This document shows positions 8,649 through 16,480 of a stretch of DNA of 64,000 nt, piece after piece. The DNA lies in contig JAJFHC010000315.1 in assembly GCA_021775835.1 (NCBI GenBank), forward strand, positions 21,827-85,826, written 5' to 3'. A model generated the notes under the pieces. That model was not told where the DNA came from and ran no database searches. It was given only the letters and a program-made list of their open reading frames with translations. This DNA is from Hyphomicrobiales bacterium. Lineage in GTDB: Bacteria > Pseudomonadota > Alphaproteobacteria > Rhizobiales > JAJFHC01. Position 1 is the stretch's first letter, and every line of letters starts with the position of its first letter. Both the position numbers and the translations under genes were made by a program.

Positions 8649-11600
8649 TTCGCCTATGGGGAACAGGCGAATTGAGTACATGGAGTTGGATTCGGTGGTG
8701 CCAGCGAAGAGGAACCCGAAGGCGCACGACATCGAGGAGATAAAGGCCTCATATCGTCGGTTCTCGGCCCAGGACTCGCCAGTGCTGGACGAACGGACAG
8801 GCCGACTCCTATCTGGCCATGGCAGAATCGAGGCACTGCAGGGGCTCCGGGACGCTGGAGAGGAGGCACCAGACGGCATCGATGTGGTGGACGGCGACTG
8901 GCTGGCCCCAATCCAGCGGGGGGGATCTACAAAGAATGACCGGGACGCCGAGGATTACATCATCGCCGCCAACCGCCTCACCGAAAAGGGAGGATGGGAC
9001 ACCTCGATCCTGTCCGACATGCTCCACGACACGGATAACTGGGAGGGCGTCGGGTTCGACGGCCTGAACGACCCGGACCTCCTTGAGCTCTTGGGCAAGC
9101 CGATCGACCTTGGCGACTTGGGTGGCGGGTCGACCGGGCCGGAAGAGAACCCAGACGACGACAACATTCCCGAGGTCGTCGACCGCCCGGCCTACAAAAA
9201 CGGAGAGACCCGCGACATTGGAAAGCACACCATCGCCTGCTCCGACTGCATCGCCTACCTGAAGACGCTCCCCGACAACTCGGTGGATGCCATTGTCACC
9301 GATCCGCCCTACCTCATAAATTTCATGAACAAGGAATGGGATGCCGCTAAGGACGGAAACGAGATGCAAGCATGGCACTCGCGTTGGTGCGAACAGGCGT
9401 TCAGGGTCCTGAAGCCAGGTGGTCACATCCTGGCGTTCTCGTCCACACGAACGCAGCACCGACTTGCAGTTGCGATAGAAGATGCTGGATTTGAGATAAG
9501 GGATGCCGTCAACTGGCTGTATTGGTGTTTGGACGAGGAGACAGAAATCCTCACCGATCGAGGATGGGAAAGGTATGACAGCAAGTCAAAAGGGACCAGA
9601 GCTCTGTGCTTTGAAACAGGAACCGGTGAGTTCTCGTGGCAAGAAATTGAGGATCGTCCCATGTTCGATTTCAAAGGTGAACTCGTCGGAGTTTCAGGTT
9701 CTCACGGAGAGCATCTTGTCACCCCAGGACATCGCTGCGTCGTTGAACGGAATAGAGAATTCTCGTTCGCGAGAGCTGAAGACTTGGCACAAGAACAGGA
9801 AGTACGCATTCCCATTCTGGAAAATCTGCCAGCACTGCTCGACGATCTTTCCTTGCACAACAAAGGAGCAGGCAACGCGAAACAAGACGTGCTCAAAGAT
9901 TTGTGCAGGAGCGTTAATAGGATCGGCAAACTCAGTGAAGAAGCCGATGTCTCAGCGAAAGATGACGTCCCTCGTCTGCGAAGAATGCAACAAAGAGTTT
10001 CTTCGTCAAACGGCATGGGCAAAGCGACAGAAGGGCCTGGTGTTCTGCTCGAAGATTTGCAACGGGAAAGTGAGGGGACGGATTCTTGGGGTGCATCCGA
10101 ATCGCGGGATGGGATGTCACACACCAGAGGCAGTAGCGAAGCGAGTAGCCAAGATGCAAGGCCCGAACAATCCGGCATGGAAGGGCGGAGTCACATTCAT
10201 TCACCGCAGAGGGAACTATCCCCAAAAGGAGATTTTGGTGCGGTGCCCGACGGAGTTTTCGTCGATGATGAGAGCAAACGGATACGTTCTCGAGCATCGA
10301 TTGGTAGTGGAAAGAGCTATAGGGCGCCCGTTGACCAAGACGGAAGTAGTTCACCATGTCGACCATTCACCAGCGAACAACAAGATCGAAAACCTGATGC
10401 TCTTCAAGAACAACCAGGAGCACAAACTATTCGAGGCTCACGGCACACCACTTCCGATTTGGTCAGGTTCCGCCTAGTACCATACGATGGAAAAGTTTGG
10501 TGCGTAACGGTACCGACCGGGGCCTTCGTGGCCAGACGTAACGGGATGGTGTTCGTAACGGGGAATAGTGGATTCCCCAAGAGCCTCGACATCTCCAAAG
10601 CCATCGACCGTATGAAGCACAACCGGGATGAGGTCCTGGAGATCACCGCTTGGATTCGCCAGGCGCGAGACGCCGCCGGAATCAAGAACACGGACATCGA
10701 CGACGCCTTCGGGTTCGCCGGCATGGCTGGCCACTGGACGACCCAGAAGACCCAGCCGACGGTGCCAACCATCGACCAAGTTCCCACACTGATGGAGGTA
10801 CTCGGCGTCGATGATCCACCGGATCGCATTAAGACTCTCCTCCTCGACCTCAACGCCCAGAAGGGCGAGCCCGGACCGAACTGGTGGAAGCGGGAAGTTG
10901 TTGGCCAGAAGGAGGGTACGAACCTGAAGAAACAAACGATCGCCGCGTCGACAGCCGCCCAGGGATTGGCGAAGTCGGCGAAGCACATCTTCGATGTGAC
11001 GACATCCGCCACCGCTGAGGCCAAGGAGTGGGAAGGGTGGGGTACAGCTCTCAAGCCAGCACAGGAGCCAGCGGTCATGGCTCGGAAGCCTTTCATCGGA
11101 ACAGTAGCCGACAACGTGATGAAGTACGGAACCGGTGGGATCCACCTGGACGCATGTAGATATGCTCCCGACGATCCGGCATGGCCTGGTCCAAGCCATG
11201 AGCTCGACATCCCAGAGAGAGTAGACGGGGCAGAGTCGGGGAGTGGCTCTGGTAACGGCTCGGAGGTTTACGGACTGTTCGGAGGGTATAGACCTGGATC
11301 CCATCCGAAGGGCCGATGGCCCGCTAACATCTTCGTCTGTCCCAAGCCAGCCAGTTCCGAGAAAAGCGCAGGACTTGAGGGCTACAACATCACCGCGGCC
11401 AACAAGGTCACTGGCCGGAAGAAAGGATCTAAGGGAGCGAAGCACGCCAGAGCTGGGAAGACTGGCGACAGTGCCAACTTCCATCCAACAGTTAAGCCAG
11501 TCCGCTTGATGCGCTGGCTCATCCGAATGGTCACGCCGCCAGGAGGTGTCGTCATCGACCCGTTCCTCGGCTCAGGGACCACGATGGTCGCGGCTGAGCG

Positions 11601-11688
11601 CGAGGGGGTTCGATGCGTGGGCATCGAGATGTCTGGGGAATTCTCTGCGCTCTCCGAGGCGAGAGTGCGCCACGCCGTCGAGGACTAG
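8644..11688 (+). CDS. ParB-domain DNA methyltransferase precursor with intein
   Basis: 1014-aa precursor; the mature protein would be 667 aa after removal of an intein at residues 295-641. Residues 1-110 look like a ParB/Srx nuclease-fold domain (LSGHGRIEAL), as in many phage ParB-methyltransferase fusions. The methyltransferase is of the beta class: DPPY motif IV (about residue 220), then motif I DPFLGSGTT near the C-terminus. The extein junction NWLYW/SGFPKS is a conserved methylase stretch, so splicing is needed for activity. It probably methylates adenine or N4-cytosine in phage DNA. The gene is flanked by leftward operons and its stop overlaps the convergent DpdA-like gene by 4 nt. Start could be 8656. 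Confidence 0.88.
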   Translation: MVSPMGNRRIEYMELDSVVPAKRNPKAHDIEEIKASYRRFSAQDSPVLDERTGRLLSGHGRIEALQGLRDAGEEAPDGIDVVDGDWLAPIQRGGSTKNDRDAEDYIIAANRLTEKGGWDTSILSDMLHDTDNWEGVGFDGLNDPDLLELLGKPIDLGDLGGGSTGPEENPDDDNIPEVVDRPAYKNGETRDIGKHTIACSDCIAYLKTLPDNSVDAIVTDPPYLINFMNKEWDAAKDGNEMQAWHSRWCEQAFRVLKPGGHILAFSSTRTQHRLAVAIEDAGFEIRDAVNWLYWCLDEETEILTDRGWERYDSKSKGTRALCFETGTGEFSWQEIEDRPMFDFKGELVGVSGSHGEHLVTPGHRCVVERNREFSFARAEDLAQEQEVRIPILENLPALLDDLSLHNKGAGNAKQDVLKDLCRSVNRIGKLSEEADVSAKDDVPRLRRMQQRVSSSNGMGKATEGPGVLLEDLQRESEGTDSWGASESRDGMSHTRGSSEASSQDARPEQSGMEGRSHIHSPQRELSPKGDFGAVPDGVFVDDESKRIRSRASIGSGKSYRAPVDQDGSSSPCRPFTSEQQDRKPDALQEQPGAQTIRGSRHTTSDLVRFRLVPYDGKVWCVTVPTGAFVARRNGMVFVTGNSGFPKSLDISKAIDRMKHNRDEVLEITAWIRQARDAAGIKNTDIDDAFGFAGMAGHWTTQKTQPTVPTIDQVPTLMEVLGVDDPPDRIKTLLLDLNAQKGEPGPNWWKREVVGQKEGTNLKKQTIAASTAAQGLAKSAKHIFDVTTSATAEAKEWEGWGTALKPAQEPAVMARKPFIGTVADNVMKYGTGGIHLDACRYAPDDPAWPGPSHELDIPERVDGAESGSGSGNGSEVYGLFGGYRPGSHPKGRWPANIFVCPKPASSEKSAGLEGYNITAANKVTGRKKGSKGAKHARAGKTGDSANFHPTVKPVRLMRWLIRMVTPPGGVVIDPFLGSGTTMVAAEREGVRCVGIEMSGEFSALSEARVRHAVED
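9526..10566 (+). other. Intein inside the DNA methyltransferase
   Basis: 347 residues, starting with Cys (block A CLDEETEILT) and ending with Gly-Asn followed by Ser. Block B has TPGH, with the TxxH pattern; block F reads CVTVPTGAFVARRNG and VFVTGN. The penultimate residue is Gly rather than the common His. About 220 residues between B and F (9820-10460) do not resemble an endonuclease in this frame and are rich in Ser, Arg, Gly and Glu; in the +1 frame the same bases encode an HNH protein. Splicing is expected from the intact terminal residues but not proven. Confidence 0.9.
9947..10477 (+). CDS. HNH homing endonuclease nested out of frame in the intein
   Basis: 176 aa from an ATG at 9947, in the +1 frame relative to the host gene. 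It has a Cys pair set (CEEC, then CSKIC), a WKGG motif, LEHRLVVERAIGRPL and the HNH core VVHHVDHSPANNKIENL, a pattern typical of phage homing endonucleases with zinc fingers. A second similar Cys set (CQHC, CSKIC) lies just upstream from 9827 in the same frame, so the true start may be earlier or use a non-ATG codon. It would promote homing of the intein. Overlap with a stop-free intein frame over 530 nt is unusual. Confidence 0.8.
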   Translation: MSQRKMTSLVCEECNKEFLRQTAWAKRQKGLVFCSKICNGKVRGRILGVHPNRGMGCHTPEAVAKRVAKMQGPNNPAWKGGVTFIHRRGNYPQKEILVRCPTEFSSMMRANGYVLEHRLVVERAIGRPLTKTEVVHHVDHSPANNKIENLMLFKNNQEHKLFEAHGTPLPIWSGSA

Positions 11689-12302
11689 CCGAACAGTTCG
11701 ATCTGCTTGTTGTTCAAGGCAGCGACAAAGATCCGGAGGTTGTCCTTACTCCAGAGGGGGAGGCTCGAATCTATCGAGTCGGCCCCAATCCTTTGCGCCC
11801 ACTTGACCCGCTTGGCGGTACCGACGCGACCGATGTGGCACTTGAGCCCGACCGAGTGGGCGAGCTCAACCCACTCGCCGCCGGTTCTGATCTTCCACGG
11901 GATGGTTCCGCCAATAAACACGCCGTCGAACCCTTCGAGAGTCTCGGGTTCGATTCTCATTCCGTCCTGGACAGCCAGGAAACACGGGACGCCTGGGAGA
12001 CCGCCGCGGCATATGTCCGCCCATGAGCGGCTAAACTCCAGCGAGTCATCGGCCGCCACCTTGTCTGGGCATACGACGAAGTCCGGAGCCCTCTCGTCTT
12101 CATGAGCCCTGTCCATCGCAACAATGAACCGCTCATCGTCGAACTCTACGCCAGCCTTCCATGCTGAGAAGGCCGCATTGTCGAGGAACCAAGGAGTCCG
12201 CCGCGGCGGGTACTCCTTCGGTTGAGTGCATTCACCGAAGCGAAGGGCGACCAGCTCGGCGATTAGCGCCCGCGATCTGGTCTGCCCGACGTAGACCTTC
12301 AC
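11685..12302 (-). CDS. dpdA: TGT-like DNA 7-deazaguanine transferase (DpdA family)
   Basis: 205 aa from a GTG that forms a GTGA overlap with the queD stop; an upstream frame to 12392 would overlap queD by 94 nt. The pattern CPDKVAADD, FIGGTIPWK, then HIGRVGTAKR and GADSIDSS follows the tRNA-guanine transglycosylase fold (two Asp, a Gly-Gly substrate loop), in the short form used by phage DpdA proteins to exchange guanine in DNA for a preQ0-type base. The adjacent QueD makes a precursor of that base, which supports the call. FolE, QueE and QueC are not in the window. The protein is short for DpdA, and the zinc site is not obvious. Confidence 0.68.
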   Translation of the reverse strand: MKVYVGQTRSRALIAELVALRFGECTQPKEYPPRRTPWFLDNAAFSAWKAGVEFDDERFIVAMDRAHEDERAPDFVVCPDKVAADDSLEFSRSWADICRGGLPGVPCFLAVQDGMRIEPETLEGFDGVFIGGTIPWKIRTGGEWVELAHSVGLKCHIGRVGTAKRVKWAQRIGADSIDSSLPLWSKDNLRIFVAALNNKQIELFG

Positions 12303-12658
12303 GGACCTCGATAGATGGAGCCAGCCGTTGGGGTTTCCTTGACCTCCACCTCCGTCACTGGGATGCCGGTACGAAGACGCTTCCAGATCCACTCGGCGAG
12401 AATCTCACTGGTGGAGACCTCAAGGCCCGGGACATCGTTGATGAACTGGTGATCTAGGACGTTGTAGACGAGCGCCTCGAAGTGGTGCGAGATCATGGCA
12501 TAGTCGATGACCATCCCAGTCGATGGCTCCACTTCACCCTCGACGGTGACACGGACGAGATAGCTATGGCCATGGACGTTCCGGCACTTGTGGCCCTCTG
12601 GTAAATGCGGAAGGCTATGGGCGGCCTCGAATCGGAACTCTTTGTAGACTCCGATCAT
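12299..12658 (-). CDS. queD: 6-carboxytetrahydropterin synthase QueD
   Basis: 119 aa. FRFEAAHSL, CRNVHGHSYLV and DHQFIND are the QueD/PTPS motifs: the three His ligands of zinc (AAH, HGH), the catalytic Cys before NVHGH, and the Asp-His of the second half. It converts dihydroneopterin triphosphate to 6-carboxytetrahydropterin, the second step to preQ0. In phages it feeds 7-deazaguanine DNA modification. It lies between recT and the DpdA-like gene, joined to both by 4-nt overlaps, so modification and recombination genes are co-expressed. Length matches the family. Confidence 0.93.
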   Translation of the reverse strand: MIGVYKEFRFEAAHSLPHLPEGHKCRNVHGHSYLVRVTVEGEVEPSTGMVIDYAMISHHFEALVYNVLDHQFINDVPGLEVSTSEILAEWIWKRLRTGIPVTEVEVKETPTAGSIYRGP

Positions 12659-13758
12659 TGGTTCCCCTTGGAGTCTTCGGCCTCTTCAGCGGCGATCTCA
12701 TCGCGGCATTCCTTACAGGGCTCACCCTCCTTGTCGGTCTGGTTCTGGCCGCAGAAGTTGCACATCGTCCCCTTTGACTCGTCCGCCGGGTCGTCCTTCG
12801 GATCCTCCTTGCCCTTACCTTTGCCTTTGGACTTGCCCTTATCCTTGGCCGCACCCTTGAGTGAGTCGGCCATTTTCTCCGCCTGGGATGGCTGTGGAGT
12901 TGGCTCGTCCTTGGTTCTCTCGGCCTTACGTCCCTTGAGCTTCGAGGCTAGCTTGCTCTCCTCTTTGGGCGCTGGCAGTTCTTTTATCACCTGCTCGTCG
13001 ATGTCGATGACTCGCTGAGTATCGATCGCGCTGCTCTCCGTGTCTATGTTGTCGACATCGATCGCCTTCCTGGCTACAGGTGACAGTGGTAGCTGGTTCG
13101 CGTGGCGCTTGATGATGAACTTCCTGGCCATCTGCTCTTCCCAGTTGTCCCACGCTGGCGACTTACCCTTCGCTGAGTTCTTCGCCTTGATTACATCGTC
13201 CCAGCCGGCCAACTCGTTCCCGTGGGTTCCATCCTCATATCGCACCCGTGAGTAGACTCCGATGGGATCACCGCGATCACCCATAGCGGGTCTGTGGAAG
13301 TTCTTCTCCTTGTCGTCTGGGTCCATGAAGTCCACCCCGAAGTCATCGTTCGCGTAGACAACTTGGGACCGGATTCTATCTATCTCCCCAGACTGGGTGA
13401 TTAGCTTCATGAGCCCGCGATAGCCCGGCTGAAACTGGGCGAGGTTGATGCCCATCTTCTTGTCCCAATACGGGATGATGTACCCCTCGCTCATTGGTCC
13501 GGCTGGCTCCAGTCCGAGCTGGCCCGCGGTAATGAGCGCCAAGTAGAGGGACGGCCAGACTCGTGGGTCGTGGAACTTCGGCTCCCGTGAGACGACCATA
13601 GTCCCAACTCGCACCAGGTCGAGGGCGGTGAGGCCAGAGCCTTCGACGCACCACTTGGCGAGTTTGTCGCTACGTGCGTTTAGGAACTCCGAGGCCAAGA
13701 CGGCCGCCGGCTTGGGTTTCTTTTTCTCGATTGCTTGTGTCTCTGTCTTCTTCGCCAT
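12655..13758 (-). CDS. recT: RecT-family single-strand annealing protein
   Basis: 367 aa. Residues 20-240 match RecT: SLYLALITAGQLGLEP, a GYIIPYWDKK strand, LAQFQPGYRGLMKL and the ARKFIIKRHANQLPL region. It anneals complementary strands made by the YqaJ exonuclease two genes upstream. The C-terminal 110 residues are an extra tail: Lys/Gly/Ser repeats followed by a CNFC/CKEC zinc knuckle and an acidic end, which may bind DNA or SSB. The tail is not part of standard RecT. Confidence 0.92.
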   Translation of the reverse strand: MAKKTETQAIEKKKPKPAAVLASEFLNARSDKLAKWCVEGSGLTALDLVRVGTMVVSREPKFHDPRVWPSLYLALITAGQLGLEPAGPMSEGYIIPYWDKKMGINLAQFQPGYRGLMKLITQSGEIDRIRSQVVYANDDFGVDFMDPDDKEKNFHRPAMGDRGDPIGVYSRVRYEDGTHGNELAGWDDVIKAKNSAKGKSPAWDNWEEQMARKFIIKRHANQLPLSPVARKAIDVDNIDTESSAIDTQRVIDIDEQVIKELPAPKEESKLASKLKGRKAERTKDEPTPQPSQAEKMADSLKGAAKDKGKSKGKGKGKEDPKDDPADESKGTMCNFCGQNQTDKEGEPCKECRDEIAAEEAEDSKGNQ

Positions 13759-13766
13759 GATGTTTC

Positions 13767-14000
13767 CTATCGTATTGTTCGTGCTTCCTCTTGGGTTACA
13801 TAGATGAACTCACCCATATATCCGCCGCCGTTGTAGACATCCCGAGGTAGCACGAGGCATGGAAACCCCTTCGGCTCCGCGACATATCTCCAGTCGATGA
13901 GTGAGTCCGTGTTCCGGTCGAGCCATCCACGCAGCTTCACGAAGTCCCAGTACCCTTTCAGGATGAACCAGTCTCCGACCTTCTTGGGTTTTGCGCTCAT
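13767..14000 (-). CDS. Small hypothetical protein between exonuclease and recT
   Basis: 77 aa from the ATG in an ATGA overlap with the exonuclease stop. Basic N-terminus, Trp-rich middle and a beta-rich end. It is sandwiched in the YqaJ/RecT recombination operon, so an accessory role there is possible, but no motif is recognised. Confidence 0.6.
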   Translation of the reverse strand: MSAKPKKVGDWFILKGYWDFVKLRGWLDRNTDSLIDWRYVAEPKGFPCLVLPRDVYNGGGYMGEFIYVTQEEARTIR

Positions 14001-15037
14001 TTGACCCTGAAGTCTCTGATGGGCTCGCCGGTGAATTTGTCCTTCTCGCACTCAAACTCCAGATCCGTCATCCCAGCGATGTCTCGAAGGTGGGTCGCCA
14101 GCTTCCCATGGCTCACTGTTCCCTTCTGTCGCCGCTTCCAGGTGACGACGGGCTTCCTCCCTAATATCAGCCCTTGATGGGCCCCAATGGCTAGCTGGAT
14201 CTCTTGCTGGGCCAGCTTCATCACGCCGTCGGCAGCTTTCTTGTCGGCGCGAGCCGACTTGTAGGTCGCGATGTGCTTGGCGCACTCGGCCGGCATCTCC
14301 ACCATGTCCGCGGTGTGGAGCTTGAAGCGAGCGGCTAAGTACTTGTCGAATCCCTTGGTCCCGTCTGGCTCGGGCTCCACCCCATCCTTGATCCGCTTCC
14401 AGAACAACTCGCCCTCCTCGAGCAGGTAATCCTCGACCTGTTGGTCGTGCGGGATGTGGAAGACCCGATAGAGGTGGGTGTCAATAAGGGCCGAGAGGTC
14501 GGCGTGCTTGCACCCAGTGAGCGCCATATAGGTCGCGACCTGGATCCGCTTGTCATCCGGGACCTCCATCTGGTGGAGGTCGTACTCCTTGGCCCCCATG
14601 AATCCGTGGCTCTTGCCCTCCCAAATCTTCTGGAGGTCCTTGATGATAATCTCCTTCCCGGTTTCTGCATTGAGAACCCGGGCGGTCATTCCGTCCTGAA
14701 TCTGAAGGTCTTCGTAATTGAAGACCAAGCGGTCCGGTGTACCCATGAGCCAGTCGATGTCCGGGTGTCTGAAGGTGTCGGGCTCGACGAGTTTACAGCC
14801 GGTCTCGGCCGCGTACCGGTCGGCGAGTATTGGCTCCAGGATGTGTCCCCACTCCGTACGCTCGTTGCCTAGGAATGGCGCCGGCGGCTCCATCTTGATG
14901 GGGAGCCCCATCGCGTGCCGCTTCTCCAAGTACACATCAATCGGGGATCGGAAGTTTGATTCCCCGCATATTGCGACCATATCGGTCCCGCCGAGTCCGG
15001 TGGCCCGGATGGCTAGCTGCTGTTCACTCAACGCCAT
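13997..15037 (-). CDS. YqaJ-like (lambda Exo-type) viral recombinase exonuclease
   Basis: 346 aa. ATGLGGTDMVAICG, EWGHILEPILADRYA, MGTPDRLV, EGKSHGF and HQMEVPDDKRIQVATYMALTG are the motifs of the PD-(D/E)xK YqaJ family: Glu in the early helix, Asp in TPD, Glu-x-Lys, and Gln in the helix after it. It would resect linear double-stranded DNA 5' to 3' and hand single strands to RecT downstream. First gene of its leftward operon; a GAAGGAAGAG ribosome site precedes the ATG and a promoter overlapping the 15076 palindrome is predicted. Confidence 0.92.
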   Translation of the reverse strand: MALSEQQLAIRATGLGGTDMVAICGESNFRSPIDVYLEKRHAMGLPIKMEPPAPFLGNERTEWGHILEPILADRYAAETGCKLVEPDTFRHPDIDWLMGTPDRLVFNYEDLQIQDGMTARVLNAETGKEIIIKDLQKIWEGKSHGFMGAKEYDLHQMEVPDDKRIQVATYMALTGCKHADLSALIDTHLYRVFHIPHDQQVEDYLLEEGELFWKRIKDGVEPEPDGTKGFDKYLAARFKLHTADMVEMPAECAKHIATYKSARADKKAADGVMKLAQQEIQLAIGAHQGLILGRKPVVTWKRRQKGTVSHGKLATHLRDIAGMTDLEFECEKDKFTGEPIRDFRVK

Positions 15038-15057
15038 GAGTTCTCTTCCTTCTTCAG

Positions 15058-15087
15058 TTGTGTTTTACTCTTTTCATGGAATACCAT
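15058..15087 (+). promoter_or_regulatory. Rightward promoter of the Cro/cI-like gene (leaderless)
   Basis: TTGTGT (15058-15063), an 18-nt spacer and TACCAT (15082-15087) precede the ATG at 15094 by 6 nt, which would place transcription start at or next to the start codon. There is no ribosome site, in line with a leaderless message. Confidence 0.5.
15076..15087. promoter_or_regulatory. Palindromic operator candidate between divergent promoters
   Basis: ATGGAATACCAT has 5-bp arms (ATGGA-type and its complement with one central mismatch pair). It overlaps the rightward -10 (15082-15087) and the leftward -10 (15083-15088), so one bound dimer could shut both promoters. The first rightward gene encodes a small HTH regulator, a likely binder. 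Confidence 0.5.
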
Positions 15088-15110
15088 AACTGCATGTCCG
15101 TAAAAATCAA
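15083..15110 (-). promoter_or_regulatory. Leftward promoter of the exonuclease-recT-queD operon
   Basis: On the - strand TTGATT (15110-15105), a 16-nt spacer and TATGGT (15088-15083) face leftward. The leader to the exonuclease ATG would be about 38 nt with a ribosome site. The -35 element lies inside the start of the HTH gene. Confidence 0.45.
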
Positions 15111-15369
15111 AGACCAAACCACGAAGAAGATCTGCGGTCGGCCTCGTTCGAAGCCAAAAACCGAATTTGGTAGGTGGTATACTCGGAGCGGACTCAGCCC
15201 CGATGAGATAAAAGATGAGGTCGAGGTGAGCAGGAGCTACGTCTATGAGCTGATCCGTGGACAGCGGGTGCCTAGCCTTCAGAACGCGATCAAGCTAATT
15301 GACTTGAGCCGACGGATCAGCGGCAAGGTTCTAAAACCCGAGGATTTCCTGCCGGACGATCCCGGCTAG
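15094..15369 (+). CDS. Cro/cI-like helix-turn-helix regulator
   Basis: 91 aa from the ATG at 15094. A basic arm (about 20 residues) is followed by an HTH of the XRE type (LSPDEIKDEVEVSRSYVYEL then a RGQRVPS recognition/turn). Small size and position at a divergent promoter suggest a Cro-like repressor that controls both the leftward recombination operon and its own rightward operon. An upstream TTG start in the same frame is unlikely because it would sit in the promoter. Confidence 0.78.
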   Translation: MSVKIKDQTTKKICGRPRSKPKTEFGRWYTRSGLSPDEIKDEVEVSRSYVYELIRGQRVPSLQNAIKLIDLSRRISGKVLKPEDFLPDDPG

Positions 15370-15425
15370 GAAAAAAATTCAGCCAAGTTCTTGCCAAAAT
15401 ATCCCATGATGGCGTAAGTCTGGTC

Positions 15426-15513
15426 TTGGAACATGACTGCGAACGCAGACAGAACTCTTTTTTCAGGCGTGGCCTGCCCTCTATTGACCTGCTTCGCAGT
15501 AGTCATGTTCCAA
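15426..15513. repeat. Long interrupted inverted repeat upstream of replication genes
   Basis: Arms at 15426-15443 and 15493-15513 match over 18 bp with a 3-nt insertion in the second arm; the 49-nt spacer holds a T6 run and a small CAGGC/GCCTG hairpin (15464-15476). It fills most of the 178-nt gap between the regulator and the replication initiator. It could be an origin element, an operator or an RNA structure. Confidence 0.65.
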
Positions 15514-15547
15514 AGAGGGTGGGCCGTTCCTGTTTTGGAGTTCTACG

Positions 15548-16480
15548 GTGGTCGCCGACGGCTTCGTTGACGAGGGATTCATCGTCCTCTATCGAGCCAT
15601 GATGGAATCGTGGCTCTGGAGGCTCAGTCCCAGTGACTTCAAGATTGCGGTGGCCTGCATATTCCTGGCTAACTGGGAAGACCGGAAATGGTTCGACGGC
15701 AAGAAGCTCATGACGATCCCGCGTGGGAGCTTTGTTTCCTCCACCGAGAAGCTCGCCAAGAAGTGCGGCAAGGGCATCACCCGGAAGATGATACGCGGAG
15801 CTTTGTCTAGACTTGAGGTCGCGGAATTCCTGATTTTGGGCACAAGAAAGGGCCAGGCTTACACGGTCGTAACCATCGTGAACTATGAGGAATACCAGAA
15901 GGTGCGTCGTAAGATGGGCCAGGATGAGGGCCAGGCGAGGGCCAAGCAAGGGCCAGGCGAGGGCCACAACATAACCATTAAACCATTTAACCAAGATTCT
16001 ATGTCCGAGGTTTCACCGTCGGACGGGGATGGGAAGAAGAAGAAACCCAAGACTCCTCCCCCGGACTTGGCCCTAAGGTGCGCGGACTACCTCAGGAAGA
16101 GGATTCTCGACAAGGACCCTGACCACCGACTCTCTCACACCTTCACGGATTCCCAGCGAGAGAACTGGGCTCGGGCCCTCGACCTGCTCAACCGCAAGGA
16201 CGGGAAGAGTTGGCAGGAGATCGGCAAGGTGATCGACTGGCTCCACGACGCCCCGAACACTTTCGTGGTTCTCAGCGCTAGCTCTCTGCGCGAGAAGTTT
16301 GAGAACGTCCGCGCCGCCGTTAAGGCCAGCAAGGGACCGGAGTACATCAACGGGCAGCGAAAGCTCCCACCGCCTAAGCCCCCACCACCTCAGCCGGCCC
16401 GGCCCGGGGAGACCCGTGAGCAGTGGGAGGCCAGGATGACCAGAGAACGAGAAGAGAAGGAACGAGAAGAGAATGAATAG
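15548..16480 (+). CDS. DnaD-like replication initiator
   Basis: 310 aa, GTG start with a TTGGAG ribosome site. Residues 1-110 read as a winged helix found in phage replication initiators (YRAMMESWLWRLSPSDFK, later RKMIRGALSRLEVAEFL). A Lys/Pro linker follows; residues 165-260 are helical as in DnaD-type C-terminal domains, and the tail is Pro- and Glu/Arg-rich. It overlaps the DnaB-like helicase gene by 8 nt, so it likely loads that helicase at the origin. Repeated GQ/AR residues around 120-140 look like a flexible linker. Confidence 0.75.
   Translation: MVADGFVDEGFIVLYRAMMESWLWRLSPSDFKIAVACIFLANWEDRKWFDGKKLMTIPRGSFVSSTEKLAKKCGKGITRKMIRGALSRLEVAEFLILGTRKGQAYTVVTIVNYEEYQKVRRKMGQDEGQARAKQGPGEGHNITIKPFNQDSMSEVSPSDGDGKKKKPKTPPPDLALRCADYLRKRILDKDPDHRLSHTFTDSQRENWARALDLLNRKDGKSWQEIGKVIDWLHDAPNTFVVLSASSLREKFENVRAAVKASKGPEYINGQRKLPPPKPPPPQPARPGETREQWEARMTREREEKEREENE

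Noticed and set aside
8517..8879. Longer N-terminus for the leftward gene ending at 8337
   Set aside because: It would overlap the methyltransferase start and reads as a Ser/Arg/Pro-rich shadow; the ATG at 8516 has a ribosome site.
9702..10178. Leftward ORF inside the intein
   Set aside because: Ser/Leu-rich shadow of the two rightward frames with no motif.
15426..15513. LexA/SOS-type operator
   Set aside because: The GAACAT/ATGTTC halves are far apart, not in the tight spacing of such boxes.
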